Shown piece after piece: positions 38,030 through 46,627 of a stretch of 64,000 bases of DNA. Source of the stretch: Helicobacter aurati. GTDB lineage: Bacteria; Campylobacterota; Campylobacteria; Campylobacterales; Helicobacteraceae. The notes under the pieces are model-generated. The model saw nothing but the letters and a program-made list of their open reading frames with translations, was not told the origin of the DNA and searched no databases. The stretch is taken from positions 205,433-269,432 of the forward strand of contig NZ_NXLW01000001.1 in the NCBI RefSeq assembly GCF_003364265.1. The letters are read 5' to 3'. Numbering within the stretch: position 1 is the stretch's first letter; each line of letters opens with the position of its first letter. Made by a program: the position numbers and the translations under genes.

Positions 38030-38843
38030 AACTATAAGAAAATATCTTTTATTGCCATTAATAGATTCTAAAGAATCCATGCCAATATCACATAATAGAA
38101 TCTTTTGTAAAAAACATAACCTTTTTTATTTATTCATTGTTTTTTTTTATTGTTGCGGATTCGCCCAAACAAAAACGGTCGATTGGGGATATACAGACAA
38201 ACTACCGCAAGAAAAATGGGGAAACAACCTCTTATACTTAGGCTGTCAGGAAGGTAACCAACAATCTCCCATTAATATTGTTTCAAAGCATGTTAAATCA
38301 TCCCACAATAGCATAACATTGCATTATTTACCTGCCAAGGGTATTAATTTTAGCCTAGAACAATATAGCTTTCAAATCACCTATCCTCCAAATAATATTG
38401 CATTAGTTAATAATAAAAAATATCAATTGCAGTTTATTCGATTCAAAACTCCAGCCGAAAATACTATTGATTCTTTGCAAGCGATTATGGAGGCACAATT
38501 CTTTCATGAAGATTCTAAAGGAAATAAACTTATAATGTCTGTTTTATTTGTAGAAGGTCGATCTAACCCTCTACTCGAGATATTGACTAAAAATCTCCCT
38601 AAACAATCTGGTAAAGCCTATTTTCTAAGTAACATTGATATTAATCAATTACTGCCAAAAAATTTGCAATCTTATCAATTTGATGGTTCTCTTACTACCC
38701 CTCCTTGTACACAAAACATCCGATGGATTGTACTTAAACACACTATGAGCGCAACAAGAAGTCAAGTTGACGCTATGCAAAATATTACAAAACCAAATGC
38801 TAGGCATCTACAAAACCTTGCCAATCGCTTGATTACAGAATAA
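38016..38843 (+). CDS. Alpha-carbonic-anhydrase-like protein lacking all three zinc histidines
   Basis: A 275-residue exported protein with an alpha-carbonic anhydrase fold. Conserved are WGYTDKLPQEKWG, CQEGNQQSPINI, and FDGSLTTPPCTQNIRWIV, including both cysteines of the usual disulfide and the Thr of the active site. The zinc ligands are gone: the normal HxH before (T/A)P is here I-R-F-K (codons CGA and AAA), and the third His, in EAHFVHED, is Q (CAA, in EAQFFHED). It is therefore most likely inactive as a carbonic anhydrase. AAGGA lies six bases before the ATG at 38016, which overlaps gpsA by 14 bases. A hydrophobic stretch ending in CCGFAQ is the probable signal peptide. Confidence 0.85.
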   Translation: MVFSKTIRKYLLLPLIDSKESMPISHNRIFCKKHNLFYLFIVFFYCCGFAQTKTVDWGYTDKLPQEKWGNNLLYLGCQEGNQQSPINIVSKHVKSSHNSITLHYLPAKGINFSLEQYSFQITYPPNNIALVNNKKYQLQFIRFKTPAENTIDSLQAIMEAQFFHEDSKGNKLIMSVLFVEGRSNPLLEILTKNLPKQSGKAYFLSNIDINQLLPKNLQSYQFDGSLTTPPCTQNIRWIVLKHTMSATRSQVDAMQNITKPNARHLQNLANRLITE

Positions 38844-39081
38844 TATCATCTTGCGTTTTACCTACTGTGATCAAACTATCTAAATTTATTTCGTTGAATC
38901 TAAGACTATCGAATCGCAACAATTAAAATCAGCAAACAAACCGTGTAGAAGACTGCATTGCTCATAGCTAATCCTTTCCCATACTTTATTAATTTTGAAT
39001 TGGAATCTACCCATGTCTTTTATTGCTCTATTGAGTATCATGATTCCAGAGTCAGATAAAAACCGTCATAGCACATAATCA

Positions 39082-39272
39082 ATGTAGAATTAGCATGTAA
39101 CCATATTTCACTAACGATACATTGACGGGCTAATTCTTTGGTGTTTTACGAAAGTCCGTATTTTCATTGGAGCATAAGTAATTGAAACAAAGGGTAAAGA
39201 TTCTACAAACCACAAAACTAAGGAGGAAATTACATTGCGCCAACAACAATAAACGAATCGCTGAATGCCTCA
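39082..39272 (+). pseudogene. Degenerate remnant of a dps gene
   Basis: DNA in this gap aligns by eye to the intact dps gene at 36117. GGCTAATTCTTTGGTGTTTT matches the GGCTGATTCTTTAGTATTTT of dps, TTTTCATTGGAGC matches TTTCATTGGAAC, AAGGAGGAAATTACA matches ACGGAGGAAATTTACA, and AACGAATCGCTGAAT matches AACGAATTGCTCAAT. All are in the right order and spacing. The reading frame is broken by stops and indels. Similarity may continue weakly to about 39330. The rest of the 38844-39396 gap shows only a 51-codon minus-strand frame (38886-39041) that I do not recognise. Confidence 0.75.
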
Positions 39273-39396
39273 CCCATAAATTTTCGGCTGTAAGAAGAGC
39301 TTAATAGAAAATCTAATAACGTGAAACTCTCCTTATTGGTATTTGATTCTAAAAAGAGAAATTTATTAATCAATTAATGTTTTTCGGCTTAGAGGC

Positions 39397-40440
39397 TTAT
39401 TTGCCTTTTGCTTGATGAATCTTGTCTATATAATGATAATTCGTTGCAATACTTTGTCTTATAGGCAACGAGCCAGAGAGTCTTTCTATAACAGACCAAA
39501 AATCCTCAAAGAGATAGTTTGCCATGCTTCCGGGTACAGGGTTTATCTCATTAAGGTACAGCTTGTCATTGCATACAAAGAAATCGCAACGTATAAGTGC
39601 CCCATCAAAGACGCTAGAATAAATTTTCTGAAAAGCACTTTTTATATCGTGCTGCAAATTTTGCGATATTTGAGCACTCACAATTTTTTCTGTACGTGAA
39701 AAATCAAGATATTTATCATTAAAATCCAATAAATCCTTTTTGGTAGGTTCTTCGATAACAGACAAAACAAATTGATTGTCAATTTTCGCCCCAGCAATAT
39801 TGTATTCTTTAATCCCTCTTATAAAGGATTCAATAATCACTTCATTATCAAACTCATAGGCTACATCTAAAGCATATTCTAAATTTTTGACATCTTCCAC
39901 AACACTTATGCCGATGGAACTACCCAAACGAACAGGTTTGATAATTACAGGAAATTCTTGAATATCAGGCAAACTCTCACCTCTTTTATGTAGGATAAAA
40001 GGGAGGGTAGATATACCCTGTCTGTTTGCATAAAGCTTTGTAAAATGCTTGTTGTAGCTTAAAACACTTGCTTCAAGACTTGGACCGATAAAAGGGATTC
40101 GAAAAAACTCAAACACCCCAGACAGCACACCATCTTCTCCATCTGCGCCATGTATGAGATTAAGCAATATGCCAATATCAAGCAACTTTTTCTTGCCTAA
40201 CATGCCTTTGATATAGAATCCATTTTTACCAATTTCTAAAGGCTGAGCCTTAGAATACGCGCCCGAACTAAAATATTTCGATCGCATATCATTGAGTTCA
40301 ATCAAATAAAAATTGTGGGTAGAATCTAAAAAAATATAATATTTAATTTTTGTCTCTAGTTTTTGAGATAAAGCTATTGCGCTAACAACGCTAATCTCAT
40401 GCTCATAACTCATACCTCCAAATATCATACTTATTCTCAA
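39397..40440 (-). CDS. ddl: D-alanine--D-alanine ligase
   Basis: ATP-grasp enzyme that makes the D-Ala-D-Ala dipeptide of peptidoglycan precursors, 347 residues. It has the N-terminal MIFGGMSYEHEISVVSA, the ATP-binding FPVIIKPVRLGSSIGISVVED, and the C-terminal metal site LYLNEINPVPGSM. The usual active-site Tyr/Ser loop region is present in normal form. The start is a TTG at 40440 with AAGGA six bases upstream; an ATG four codons later is an alternative. Confidence 0.93.
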   Translation of the reverse strand: MRISMIFGGMSYEHEISVVSAIALSQKLETKIKYYIFLDSTHNFYLIELNDMRSKYFSSGAYSKAQPLEIGKNGFYIKGMLGKKKLLDIGILLNLIHGADGEDGVLSGVFEFFRIPFIGPSLEASVLSYNKHFTKLYANRQGISTLPFILHKRGESLPDIQEFPVIIKPVRLGSSIGISVVEDVKNLEYALDVAYEFDNEVIIESFIRGIKEYNIAGAKIDNQFVLSVIEEPTKKDLLDFNDKYLDFSRTEKIVSAQISQNLQHDIKSAFQKIYSSVFDGALIRCDFFVCNDKLYLNEINPVPGSMANYLFEDFWSVIERLSGSLPIRQSIATNYHYIDKIHQAKGK

Positions 40441-40667
40441 TACATTTCCTTTTTGAAAAATTATTCAGTATTGTACTATACAATGAAAAATACTTTGCTT
40501 AAAACACCTTACGCAGTAAATGGAGAACAATGACGGTATTGCAACAAGAATGAATTAGTCTTTTGGATCTTCAAAAGGCTATTAATGCAGTAATATTCTT
40601 TCTCTAAATGACAAGAGGCAATATCTCAATTGCATTTCAAAAGAGATTCTATATCAAAGGATAGTTA

Positions 40668-41234
40668 ATGGCAGACAAAAAACCAGAGCAAATTCTCTCG
40701 CAATATTTAGATTTTTTCTTTCAATCTATTGGGGAAAATCCCCAACGTGAAGGATTAAAGGAAACTAGCAGACGACTTATAGAAAGTAATGCGTTTTTAT
40801 ATAGCGGTTATGCAAAAAACCCTAACGATATATTGGATTCTCTCTTTAGTGAAGGTGCTTGTGATGAAATGGTAATTGTTAAACATATAGAATTTTATTC
40901 TATGTGTGAGCATCATTTTTTGCCTTTCTTCGGAGAAATTTCTATCGGATATATCCCAGATAAAAAGGTGGTCGGCTTATCAAATATATCAGAGCTTGTA
41001 GAAGTTTTTGCAAGAAGATTGCAGATTCAAGAGAATCTAACAACACAAATCGCCGATACGATTATGCAAGTACTCAAGCCCAAAGGCACAATGGTAGTAT
41101 GCGAAGCACTACATTTATGTATGGCAATGAGAGGAGTAGAGAAACAAAAAGCACGTGTTATTACTTCTGCTGTAAGGGGACTCTTTAAAAAAGATTCTCG
41201 CACAAGAATGGAATTTATGCAACTTATCAAATAA
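40668..41234 (+). CDS. folE: GTP cyclohydrolase I FolE
   Basis: First enzyme of tetrahydrofolate (and queuosine) synthesis, 188 residues. The zinc-binding MCEHHFLPFFGEISIGYIP and KVVGLSN motifs are diagnostic, with the C-terminal MRGVEKQKARVITSAVRG. AAAGGATAGTTA precedes the ATG. It is convergent with the DUF1104 gene. The 227 bases between ddl and folE contain no gene I can identify. Confidence 0.96.
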   Translation: MADKKPEQILSQYLDFFFQSIGENPQREGLKETSRRLIESNAFLYSGYAKNPNDILDSLFSEGACDEMVIVKHIEFYSMCEHHFLPFFGEISIGYIPDKKVVGLSNISELVEVFARRLQIQENLTTQIADTIMQVLKPKGTMVVCEALHLCMAMRGVEKQKARVITSAVRGLFKKDSRTRMEFMQLIK

Positions 41235-41263
41235 GCACATTATAGAATTAATTCCCTACCTTA

Positions 41264-41665
41264 TCACTCACGTAATGTCTCATAAAAATTCTCTAACCAC
41301 TCTTTCGTGATTCCATATTGCTGTTTAGCTTTATCACTCATTGTACCGACTTTCGTTTTAATACCTTGGAGTATTTCTTTTTCATATCTTTTTAAATCAT
41401 CTAGCTTCATGTTTTTTGTATTTTCTTTGTAGCTTCTCTCTAGTTTCTCAATAAAATCTTTTCTTGCTTTTTCTTGCATTGCATTCGCTCGTTTTTTAAT
41501 TTCAAGTGCAAATTCCACAGCATCATTGCCTATCATTGTTCCAGCCTCTTTAATCAGCTCTTGATTGTTTTTCTTGCTAAAATCAATACCATAGCTATTT
41601 GTCATAAATAGTGTATATAACAATCCTGCAAATAAAATTTGTATAATTTGTTGTTTTCTTGTCAT
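41264..41665 (-). CDS. Exported DUF1104-like protein
   Basis: About 133 residues. The ATG at 41665 has TAAGGA about eight bases upstream. A signal peptide ends near TNSYGID. The mature protein is helical and rich in Lys and Glu, with SKKNNQELIKEAG and ILQGIKTKVGTMSDKAKQQYG. This pattern matches the small periplasmic DUF1104 proteins of Campylobacterota, whose function is unknown. It is the last of three small exported-protein genes after metB. Confidence 0.7.
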   Translation of the reverse strand: MTRKQQIIQILFAGLLYTLFMTNSYGIDFSKKNNQELIKEAGTMIGNDAVEFALEIKKRANAMQEKARKDFIEKLERSYKENTKNMKLDDLKRYEKEILQGIKTKVGTMSDKAKQQYGITKEWLENFYETLRE

Positions 41666-41726
41666 TCTACAATCCTTAAAATATTTCTCAAACACTAAAA
41701 ATTTTTGCTCTTATCATAATTGGAAC

Positions 41727-42125
41727 TTAAAAAACTTCAAAACGTATAAAAGTACCTTTAGGATCAAAAAACATCAGAACTCGTGGCAATGTGGTCGTAT
41801 CTGGAAGTTCTAACTTAAAAGCTTCATAAATAGACTCTAATCCTATTTTTTGACATTCATAAAGCCATGTTGCACCGCTTTTACTGCACTCTTTATAAAA
41901 AATCATAGGATACTCTTGTTTAGATTCTATCGTAGAATCTCTATTGCAAAATAAAGGCTTTTTTGAATCCGTCAAAAGTTCTTTATCAGACTCTTGGTTA
42001 TCACAGTCATATTTTAAAGGTAATCCAACACTACTAAACCCAACAATTGGTTGATAACACCCAATAAAAAATAGAGAGCTTATCATCATGCAGCACCAAA
42101 CTAACGAGGAAAAATATCTTGCCAT
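41727..42125 (-). CDS. Putative lipoprotein, unknown function
   Basis: A 132-residue protein with an N-terminal lipoprotein signal: SLFFIGC is a good lipobox with Cys at residue 23. The mature part has six cysteines in all (for example KYDCDN, PLFCNR, KECSKSG, YECQKIG), suggesting disulfides in the periplasm. It starts nine bases after the preceding lipoprotein gene. I recognise no family. Confidence 0.65.
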   Translation of the reverse strand: MARYFSSLVWCCMMISSLFFIGCYQPIVGFSSVGLPLKYDCDNQESDKELLTDSKKPLFCNRDSTIESKQEYPMIFYKECSKSGATWLYECQKIGLESIYEAFKLELPDTTTLPRVLMFFDPKGTFIRFEVF

Positions 42126-42134
42126 GTTCTTATC

Positions 42135-42509
42135 TTAGTGGTTTTTGCCCTCAATAGATTCTGCCCTCAACTCCCCTAACAATAAACATGTCTGTCCATA
42201 AATATGAGCAATACTCCAACTTCTTTGCCAAATCACTACGTTATGAAAGACATTTTTGTTGCTGTTTTGTCTAGCAACTTTTAGGAGATTCTCTAAAGTA
42301 AGAAAGTCGTAATTTCTTTGTCGTGTAAAAATCGAGAAATACTTGCATAGTCTTGCAATTTCATGGCGCGGTTTCTTAGGCAGCTCTTGGGAAATAGACA
42401 TGGGCTTATAGAAACCTATACTTCCTAAGGCAATAACTTCTTTCGTAGTACAAGCAGATAAAAAAACCATTGGAACAAAAAATGAGAGCAAAAATACAAA
42501 CATTTTCAA
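42135..42509 (-). CDS. Putative lipoprotein, unknown function
   Basis: A 124-residue protein with signal MKMFVFLLSFFVPMVFLSAC; the lipobox is FLSAC. The mature protein is basic, with helix-forming segments (FLTLENLLKVARQN, HIYGQTCLLLGELRAE). It follows metB by 35 bases and is closely linked to the next lipoprotein gene. No known domain is recognised. Confidence 0.65.
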   Translation of the reverse strand: MKMFVFLLSFFVPMVFLSACTTKEVIALGSIGFYKPMSISQELPKKPRHEIARLCKYFSIFTRQRNYDFLTLENLLKVARQNSNKNVFHNVVIWQRSWSIAHIYGQTCLLLGELRAESIEGKNH

Positions 42510-42544
42510 AATTGTTTCTCTTTATTGAAGCAGAATAGAATCTA

Positions 42545-43729
42545 TTAAAATGATTGTAGGGCGTTAGCAAGTGCTCTTTTCAAATCCTCCGCATTCTCAA
42601 GTCCTACACTTAACCGTAAAAGATTCTGTGTAATATTCATTTGCTTCTTCACTTCAGCAGCAACGCTTCCATGACTCATATAATAGGGGGCACCATAGAG
42701 ACTTTCCACTCCGCCTAAACTTTCTGCAAGAGTGAATAACTCTAAATGTTTAGCAAAAGTCTTCATTTGTTCATAATTAGCTTTAATATATACGGCCACA
42801 ACTCCACCAAAGCCATGTTGCATTTGCCTCTTTGCTAATTCATATTGTGGAAAACTCTTAAGACCTGGGTAAAGCACCTTTTCTACTTTTGAATGAGATT
42901 CCAAAAAATGCGCAATTTCGAGGGCATTATCACAATGTTTTTGCATACGTAGCCCAAGAGTTTTTATTCCACGTAAGTTAAGATAAGAATCCATAGGAGA
43001 AAGAACCATACCTGTGGAATTACTTACAAAACGTAACTTCTCATATAACGTCTCTTCATTAACGCATACTGCTCCTGCAATACTATCACTATGTCCGTTA
43101 ATATATTTTGTCATGCTATGCGCAACAATATCAATGCCCAAATCAAGCGGTTTTTGAATATAGGGCGTAGCAAAAGTATTATCGATAACACTAAGAATTT
43201 TATGTTTCTTAGCGAAATCTGCTAAAGCTTGTATATCACAGAGAGTCAAAAAAGGATTGGTTGGTGTCTCTGCCCAAATCATTTTAACAGATGGATTATA
43301 GTATTGCTCAAGGCTGGCAATATCACGCATATCAACAAAACGTGTAGTGATTCCAAAACTATCAAAAACCTGTGAAAGTAGTCTCCGAGTTCCACCATAA
43401 ATATCATCAAAACACAGGATACAATCCCCTGCTTTGAGATAACTCAATACAACTGCGACTTCTGCTGCCTGTCCACTTGCATAGCATATCGCATGTTTAG
43501 CGTTCTCGAGACTCGCAAGCTTAGATTCCATAACTTCACGCGTAGGGTTTGAAAGTCTTGAATATCCATGCCCCAAACACGTGCTTTCATAATCTGGTTT
43601 AGCAAAAGTACTGCTAAAGTGTATGGGCGCAACAACATCGGCACTAATGTGTCCGCTAATATCGGGCTTCTCATCAACATGAATTGCGTTTGTCTCAAAA
43701 TGTGTGTCAAACTTTGGTTTAAACTGCAT
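42545..43729 (-). CDS. metB: Cystathionine gamma-synthase-type PLP enzyme MetB
   Basis: Cys/Met metabolism PLP enzyme of 394 residues, most likely joining an O-acylhomoserine with cysteine in methionine synthesis. The cofactor lysine lies in DIVAHSMTKYINGHSDSIAG. YSRLSNPTRE, AICYASGQAAEV and VDNTFATPYIQKPLDLG are further hallmarks. Members of this family interchange between gamma-synthase and gamma-lyase, so the direction is inferred. AAGGAAATTGT precedes the ATG, and directly upstream is a TTATGTTAAGG sequence that resembles one half of the fumC and dps palindromes. Confidence 0.92.
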   Translation of the reverse strand: MQFKPKFDTHFETNAIHVDEKPDISGHISADVVAPIHFSSTFAKPDYESTCLGHGYSRLSNPTREVMESKLASLENAKHAICYASGQAAEVAVVLSYLKAGDCILCFDDIYGGTRRLLSQVFDSFGITTRFVDMRDIASLEQYYNPSVKMIWAETPTNPFLTLCDIQALADFAKKHKILSVIDNTFATPYIQKPLDLGIDIVAHSMTKYINGHSDSIAGAVCVNEETLYEKLRFVSNSTGMVLSPMDSYLNLRGIKTLGLRMQKHCDNALEIAHFLESHSKVEKVLYPGLKSFPQYELAKRQMQHGFGGVVAVYIKANYEQMKTFAKHLELFTLAESLGGVESLYGAPYYMSHGSVAAEVKKQMNITQNLLRLSVGLENAEDLKRALANALQSF

Positions 43730-43791
43730 ACAATTTCCTTAACATAATATCTAACAATAATAAAACAATAATAAAATTGTTTTTTAAAGAT

Positions 43792-44556
43792 TCAGTAATC
43801 AAGTAGTTTCTGCGTTGCCTCCTGCAATGTAGAAACCAAATCACTAGAATCTAAATTTTCATTAATAACTCGGACAAAATAACTTCCTGCAACCACGCCA
43901 TACACCTTGCCCGCTAACATTTGCAACTGACTAGAATCATTGATGCCAAAGCCTATCATAATATGCTTGGATTCTGAAAGACAAATCTCATTTGCCTCGT
44001 GTATATAATGTAACAATTCCTCACTTATTGTCGTTTGATTACCAGTAATACCATTTCTTGCAACGGCATAAATAAAAGGCGAACGGGTATATTTGGCAAT
44101 GCTCTTTATTCGTCTTGATGGAGTAAGTGGAGTAATCAACTCAATGAAATAAATCCCTTCTTGCAAGCATATTTGACGCAATCCAAAATCGTCCTGATCA
44201 AAACAAAAATCTGGAACAATCAAGCCATAAGCACCACACTCTTTCAATTCTTTTACAAATTCTGATATTCCATACTGAAAAATAATATTCGCATACGTCA
44301 TAGCAAGAACATGCTTCGACGTATTTTTCACAAGAGTTTTAATAATGAGAAAGCCATCTTTAGGCTGAAAATGGTGCTTAATGCTATAATCACTTGCCTC
44401 TTGAATAAGGACGCCATCGGCATTACCATCAGAGAAAGGGAATTGCACTTCAAGGAAATTTGCACCGCCTCTGCAAATGCCTGTACCTGCACATAAACAA
44501 GTTTTTATATCAGGATAACCAGCAACAATATGTCCCATGAGTTCTAATTTTTGCAT
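43792..44556 (-). CDS. trpA: Tryptophan synthase alpha chain TrpA, isolated from other trp genes
   Basis: A 254-residue TIM barrel that cleaves indole-glycerol phosphate. Both catalytic acids are in place in FLEVQFPFSDGNADGVLIQEA (Glu and the second Asp). GAYGLIVPDF, FIYAVARNGITG and IMIGFGINDSSQ match family positions. The N-terminus is shorter than in E. coli, and several usual motifs are changed. No trpB or other trp gene adjoins it; metB follows after 62 bases. It may partner a distant TrpB. Confidence 0.85.
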   Translation of the reverse strand: MQKLELMGHIVAGYPDIKTCLCAGTGICRGGANFLEVQFPFSDGNADGVLIQEASDYSIKHHFQPKDGFLIIKTLVKNTSKHVLAMTYANIIFQYGISEFVKELKECGAYGLIVPDFCFDQDDFGLRQICLQEGIYFIELITPLTPSRRIKSIAKYTRSPFIYAVARNGITGNQTTISEELLHYIHEANEICLSESKHIMIGFGINDSSQLQMLAGKVYGVVAGSYFVRVINENLDSSDLVSTLQEATQKLLDY

Positions 44557-44675
44557 ATATTTAAACCTTCCATTACAAAATAAATCCTGAAAAATATATA
44601 GCTAGTGGATTATACTATATTTTAGAATTTTTAGCTATAATACTATTATTTGGATTTAGATTACGAGATTTGACT

Positions 44676-45389
44676 ATGAGTTTTACCACAACGTCTACAC
44701 AAAAAAAGAAGCAGATTCAATCTTCTTTTGCTATTGTAGGAGGAAGATACAAGGGCGTAAAGCTCTCTTTGCATTCCAACGCGACCACTAGACCAACAAA
44801 AGCATTAGTTAAAAAATCATTTTTTGATTCAACACAGGGAATCATACCCCTATGTCTTTTTGTTGAATGTTTCGCTGGAAGTGGACAAATGGGTTTTGAA
44901 GCAATATCTAGAGGTGCTAATAAAGCTTTATTTTTTGAAAAAGACAAAAAAGCATATAGCAATCTTCAAAAGAATCTCCAAATTTTTCAAGACAAATGCA
45001 AAAAAACAAGTGCTTTCTACGAAGATAAATATATATATAACGATTACACCGAACAACAAATAGAATCGCACTGTGCTGATTTTTTTGAATCCCCGCATAT
45101 CTTAGAAGATTCAAAAAAATCAGCACAACAAATCATTATGTATTTGGATCCCCCATTCCCGAATCATCTTCCTAACGAAGAATGCAATACAAGCATATCT
45201 ACATCTCAAGATATTTATAGGAAAATCCAAGACTTCATACAAACTTTTAGCAGTTCTCTTTTACAAAAAATTCATTTGATAATTATAGAATCAATGACTA
45301 GTTATCCCCTTTACAAACAAATAGGGGATTTTCATCTTACTAAAATGTCTAAGTTTGGTAAAACCACCTTAGCCTATTTTCAACATTAA
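44676..45389 (+). CDS. rsmD: 16S rRNA (guanine966-N2)-methyltransferase RsmD
   Basis: SAM methyltransferase that modifies G966 of 16S rRNA during 30S assembly, about 237 residues. Features are AIVGGRYKGVKLSLHSNATTRPTKALVKKSFFD, motif I VECFAGSGQMGFEAISRGA, and the catalytic motif YLDPPFPN. An insert between motif I and DPPF adds about 30 residues relative to E. coli. I chose the ATG at 44676; a TTG two codons earlier is possible, and neither has a strong ribosome-binding site. fliL starts 16 bases later. Confidence 0.87.
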   Translation: MSFTTTSTQKKKQIQSSFAIVGGRYKGVKLSLHSNATTRPTKALVKKSFFDSTQGIIPLCLFVECFAGSGQMGFEAISRGANKALFFEKDKKAYSNLQKNLQIFQDKCKKTSAFYEDKYIYNDYTEQQIESHCADFFESPHILEDSKKSAQQIIMYLDPPFPNHLPNEECNTSISTSQDIYRKIQDFIQTFSSSLLQKIHLIIIESMTSYPLYKQIGDFHLTKMSKFGKTTLAYFQH

Positions 45390-45405
45390 CTTTAAGGAGC
45401 AAAGC

Positions 45406-45960
45406 ATGGCAGAAGAAGAAAAACCCGCAACAGAACCAAAGAAAGGCAAGGCTACATTATTTATTATAATCGGTGCCATTGTGGCTGTTCTCTTACTGGG
45501 AGGCATTATTGCATGGTTAGTTTTTGGTGGAGGAGATGAAGACGGGCATGATTCCCATGCTGCAGATATTCCTGCTCCGACTGGGCAAAGTCTCACTCCT
45601 GAACAACAAGCATTGTTACAAAATGAAGCATACAGAAATCCAGTTGCAATACAACCTTTGGAAAAAACTATTCTAGTGAATCTCAAACCTCTTGATCAAT
45701 CATCGCCTAGGGGAGGATTCGCGAAGTTTAATGTTACTTTTATATTATCTGACAAAAATACCAGCAAAGAGATTGGAGCGAAACAAGAAATTATTTCTCA
45801 AATCGTGCTAGACGAAACAAGTAAGTTCACTGCTGCAGATATTATGCCCGCACAAGGCAGGCAAAAACTACAATCAGATATTAAAAATAGCGTTAATAGT
45901 ATTCTTGTTGATGGTCGAGTTGAAGCTGTAGTACTCCCAGATTTTATGATTCAACCATAG
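45406..45960 (+). CDS. fliL: Flagellar basal-body-associated protein FliL
   Basis: Inner membrane protein of 184 residues around the flagellar stator. A short charged N-terminus is followed by one membrane helix (LFIIIGAIVAVLLLGGIIAWLVF) and a periplasmic FliL domain. That domain reads KTILVNLKPLDQSSPRGGFAKFNVTFILSDKN, continues with a helix, and ends with INSV-type VNSILVDGRVEAVVLPDFMIQP. TAAGGAGCAAAGC precedes the ATG. A second FliL-like gene follows 108 bases downstream. Confidence 0.92.
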   Translation: MAEEEKPATEPKKGKATLFIIIGAIVAVLLLGGIIAWLVFGGGDEDGHDSHAADIPAPTGQSLTPEQQALLQNEAYRNPVAIQPLEKTILVNLKPLDQSSPRGGFAKFNVTFILSDKNTSKEIGAKQEIISQIVLDETSKFTAADIMPAQGRQKLQSDIKNSVNSILVDGRVEAVVLPDFMIQP

Positions 45961-46068
45961 ATAATATTGCTGATTGACAAATAAATTAATTCTTGATTTT
46001 TTCATAAGGTACATTGCCAATATAGTAAGCAAAATAACAAACAATTGAGTTTTTCAAAAAGGATAAAC

Positions 46069-46509
46069 ATGTTCTTGCTAAGAAAAGTTCTTATAAAAAC
46101 AATAAGCTTTTTTATAGTATTAGGATTATTAAGCATAGCAAGCTATGCCAATGATATGAGTTCATACTATGGGGTATACAAAAATGCCAAACAAAGATAC
46201 CTCATAGAAAAAGAATTTACTACCAATTTAAAGTTAACCACACCAGACGATATAAAATCAGGGGGGTTTACAAAATTTAAAGTAACACTTCTCTTTGATG
46301 AAAAAAACATAGAAAAAGAAATAGAAGCCAAAATAGACATCATTCGATCTATTATTGTTGCCACAGTTAACGGATTTGAAGCGACAACCATGCAAAGCTC
46401 TTCAGGTCGCAAGGAAGTAATTGATGCCATTGTTGCAGGCATTAACGCTATCCTCACTACTGGACAAATACAAGGTGCAGCTTTTGGTGATTTAGTTGTG
46501 CAATTTTAA
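46069..46509 (+). CDS. Exported FliL-domain paralogue without membrane anchor
   Basis: A 146-residue protein whose last 100 residues align with the FliL periplasmic domain encoded just upstream: GGFTKFKVTLLFDEKNIEKEIEAKIDIIRSIIV against GGFAKFNVTFILSDKNTSKEIGAKQEIISQIVL, and INAILTTGQIQGAAFGDLVVQF against VNSILVDGRVEAVVLPDFMIQP. The N-terminus is a cleavable signal peptide (…LGLLSIASYAND), not the uncleaved anchor of FliL. The ATG at 46069 has AAAGGATAAAC upstream. It looks like a duplicated fliL that became a soluble periplasmic form. Confidence 0.8.
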   Translation: MFLLRKVLIKTISFFIVLGLLSIASYANDMSSYYGVYKNAKQRYLIEKEFTTNLKLTTPDDIKSGGFTKFKVTLLFDEKNIEKEIEAKIDIIRSIIVATVNGFEATTMQSSSGRKEVIDAIVAGINAILTTGQIQGAAFGDLVVQF

Positions 46510-46627
46510 CTCATAACAAATATCTCAACAATTAATCTTATTTAGCTAGAATCCAGAAAGCAATATTATACAACTCACTTTAGAGGCTTGTTATAATAAA
46601 GCACAATACTTAGTCAAGGAAAAATCC

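Noticed and set aside
38886..39041. A 51-codon minus-strand frame next to the dps remnant
   Set aside because: No ribosome-binding site was evident and the peptide resembles nothing I know; it lies in decaying DNA.
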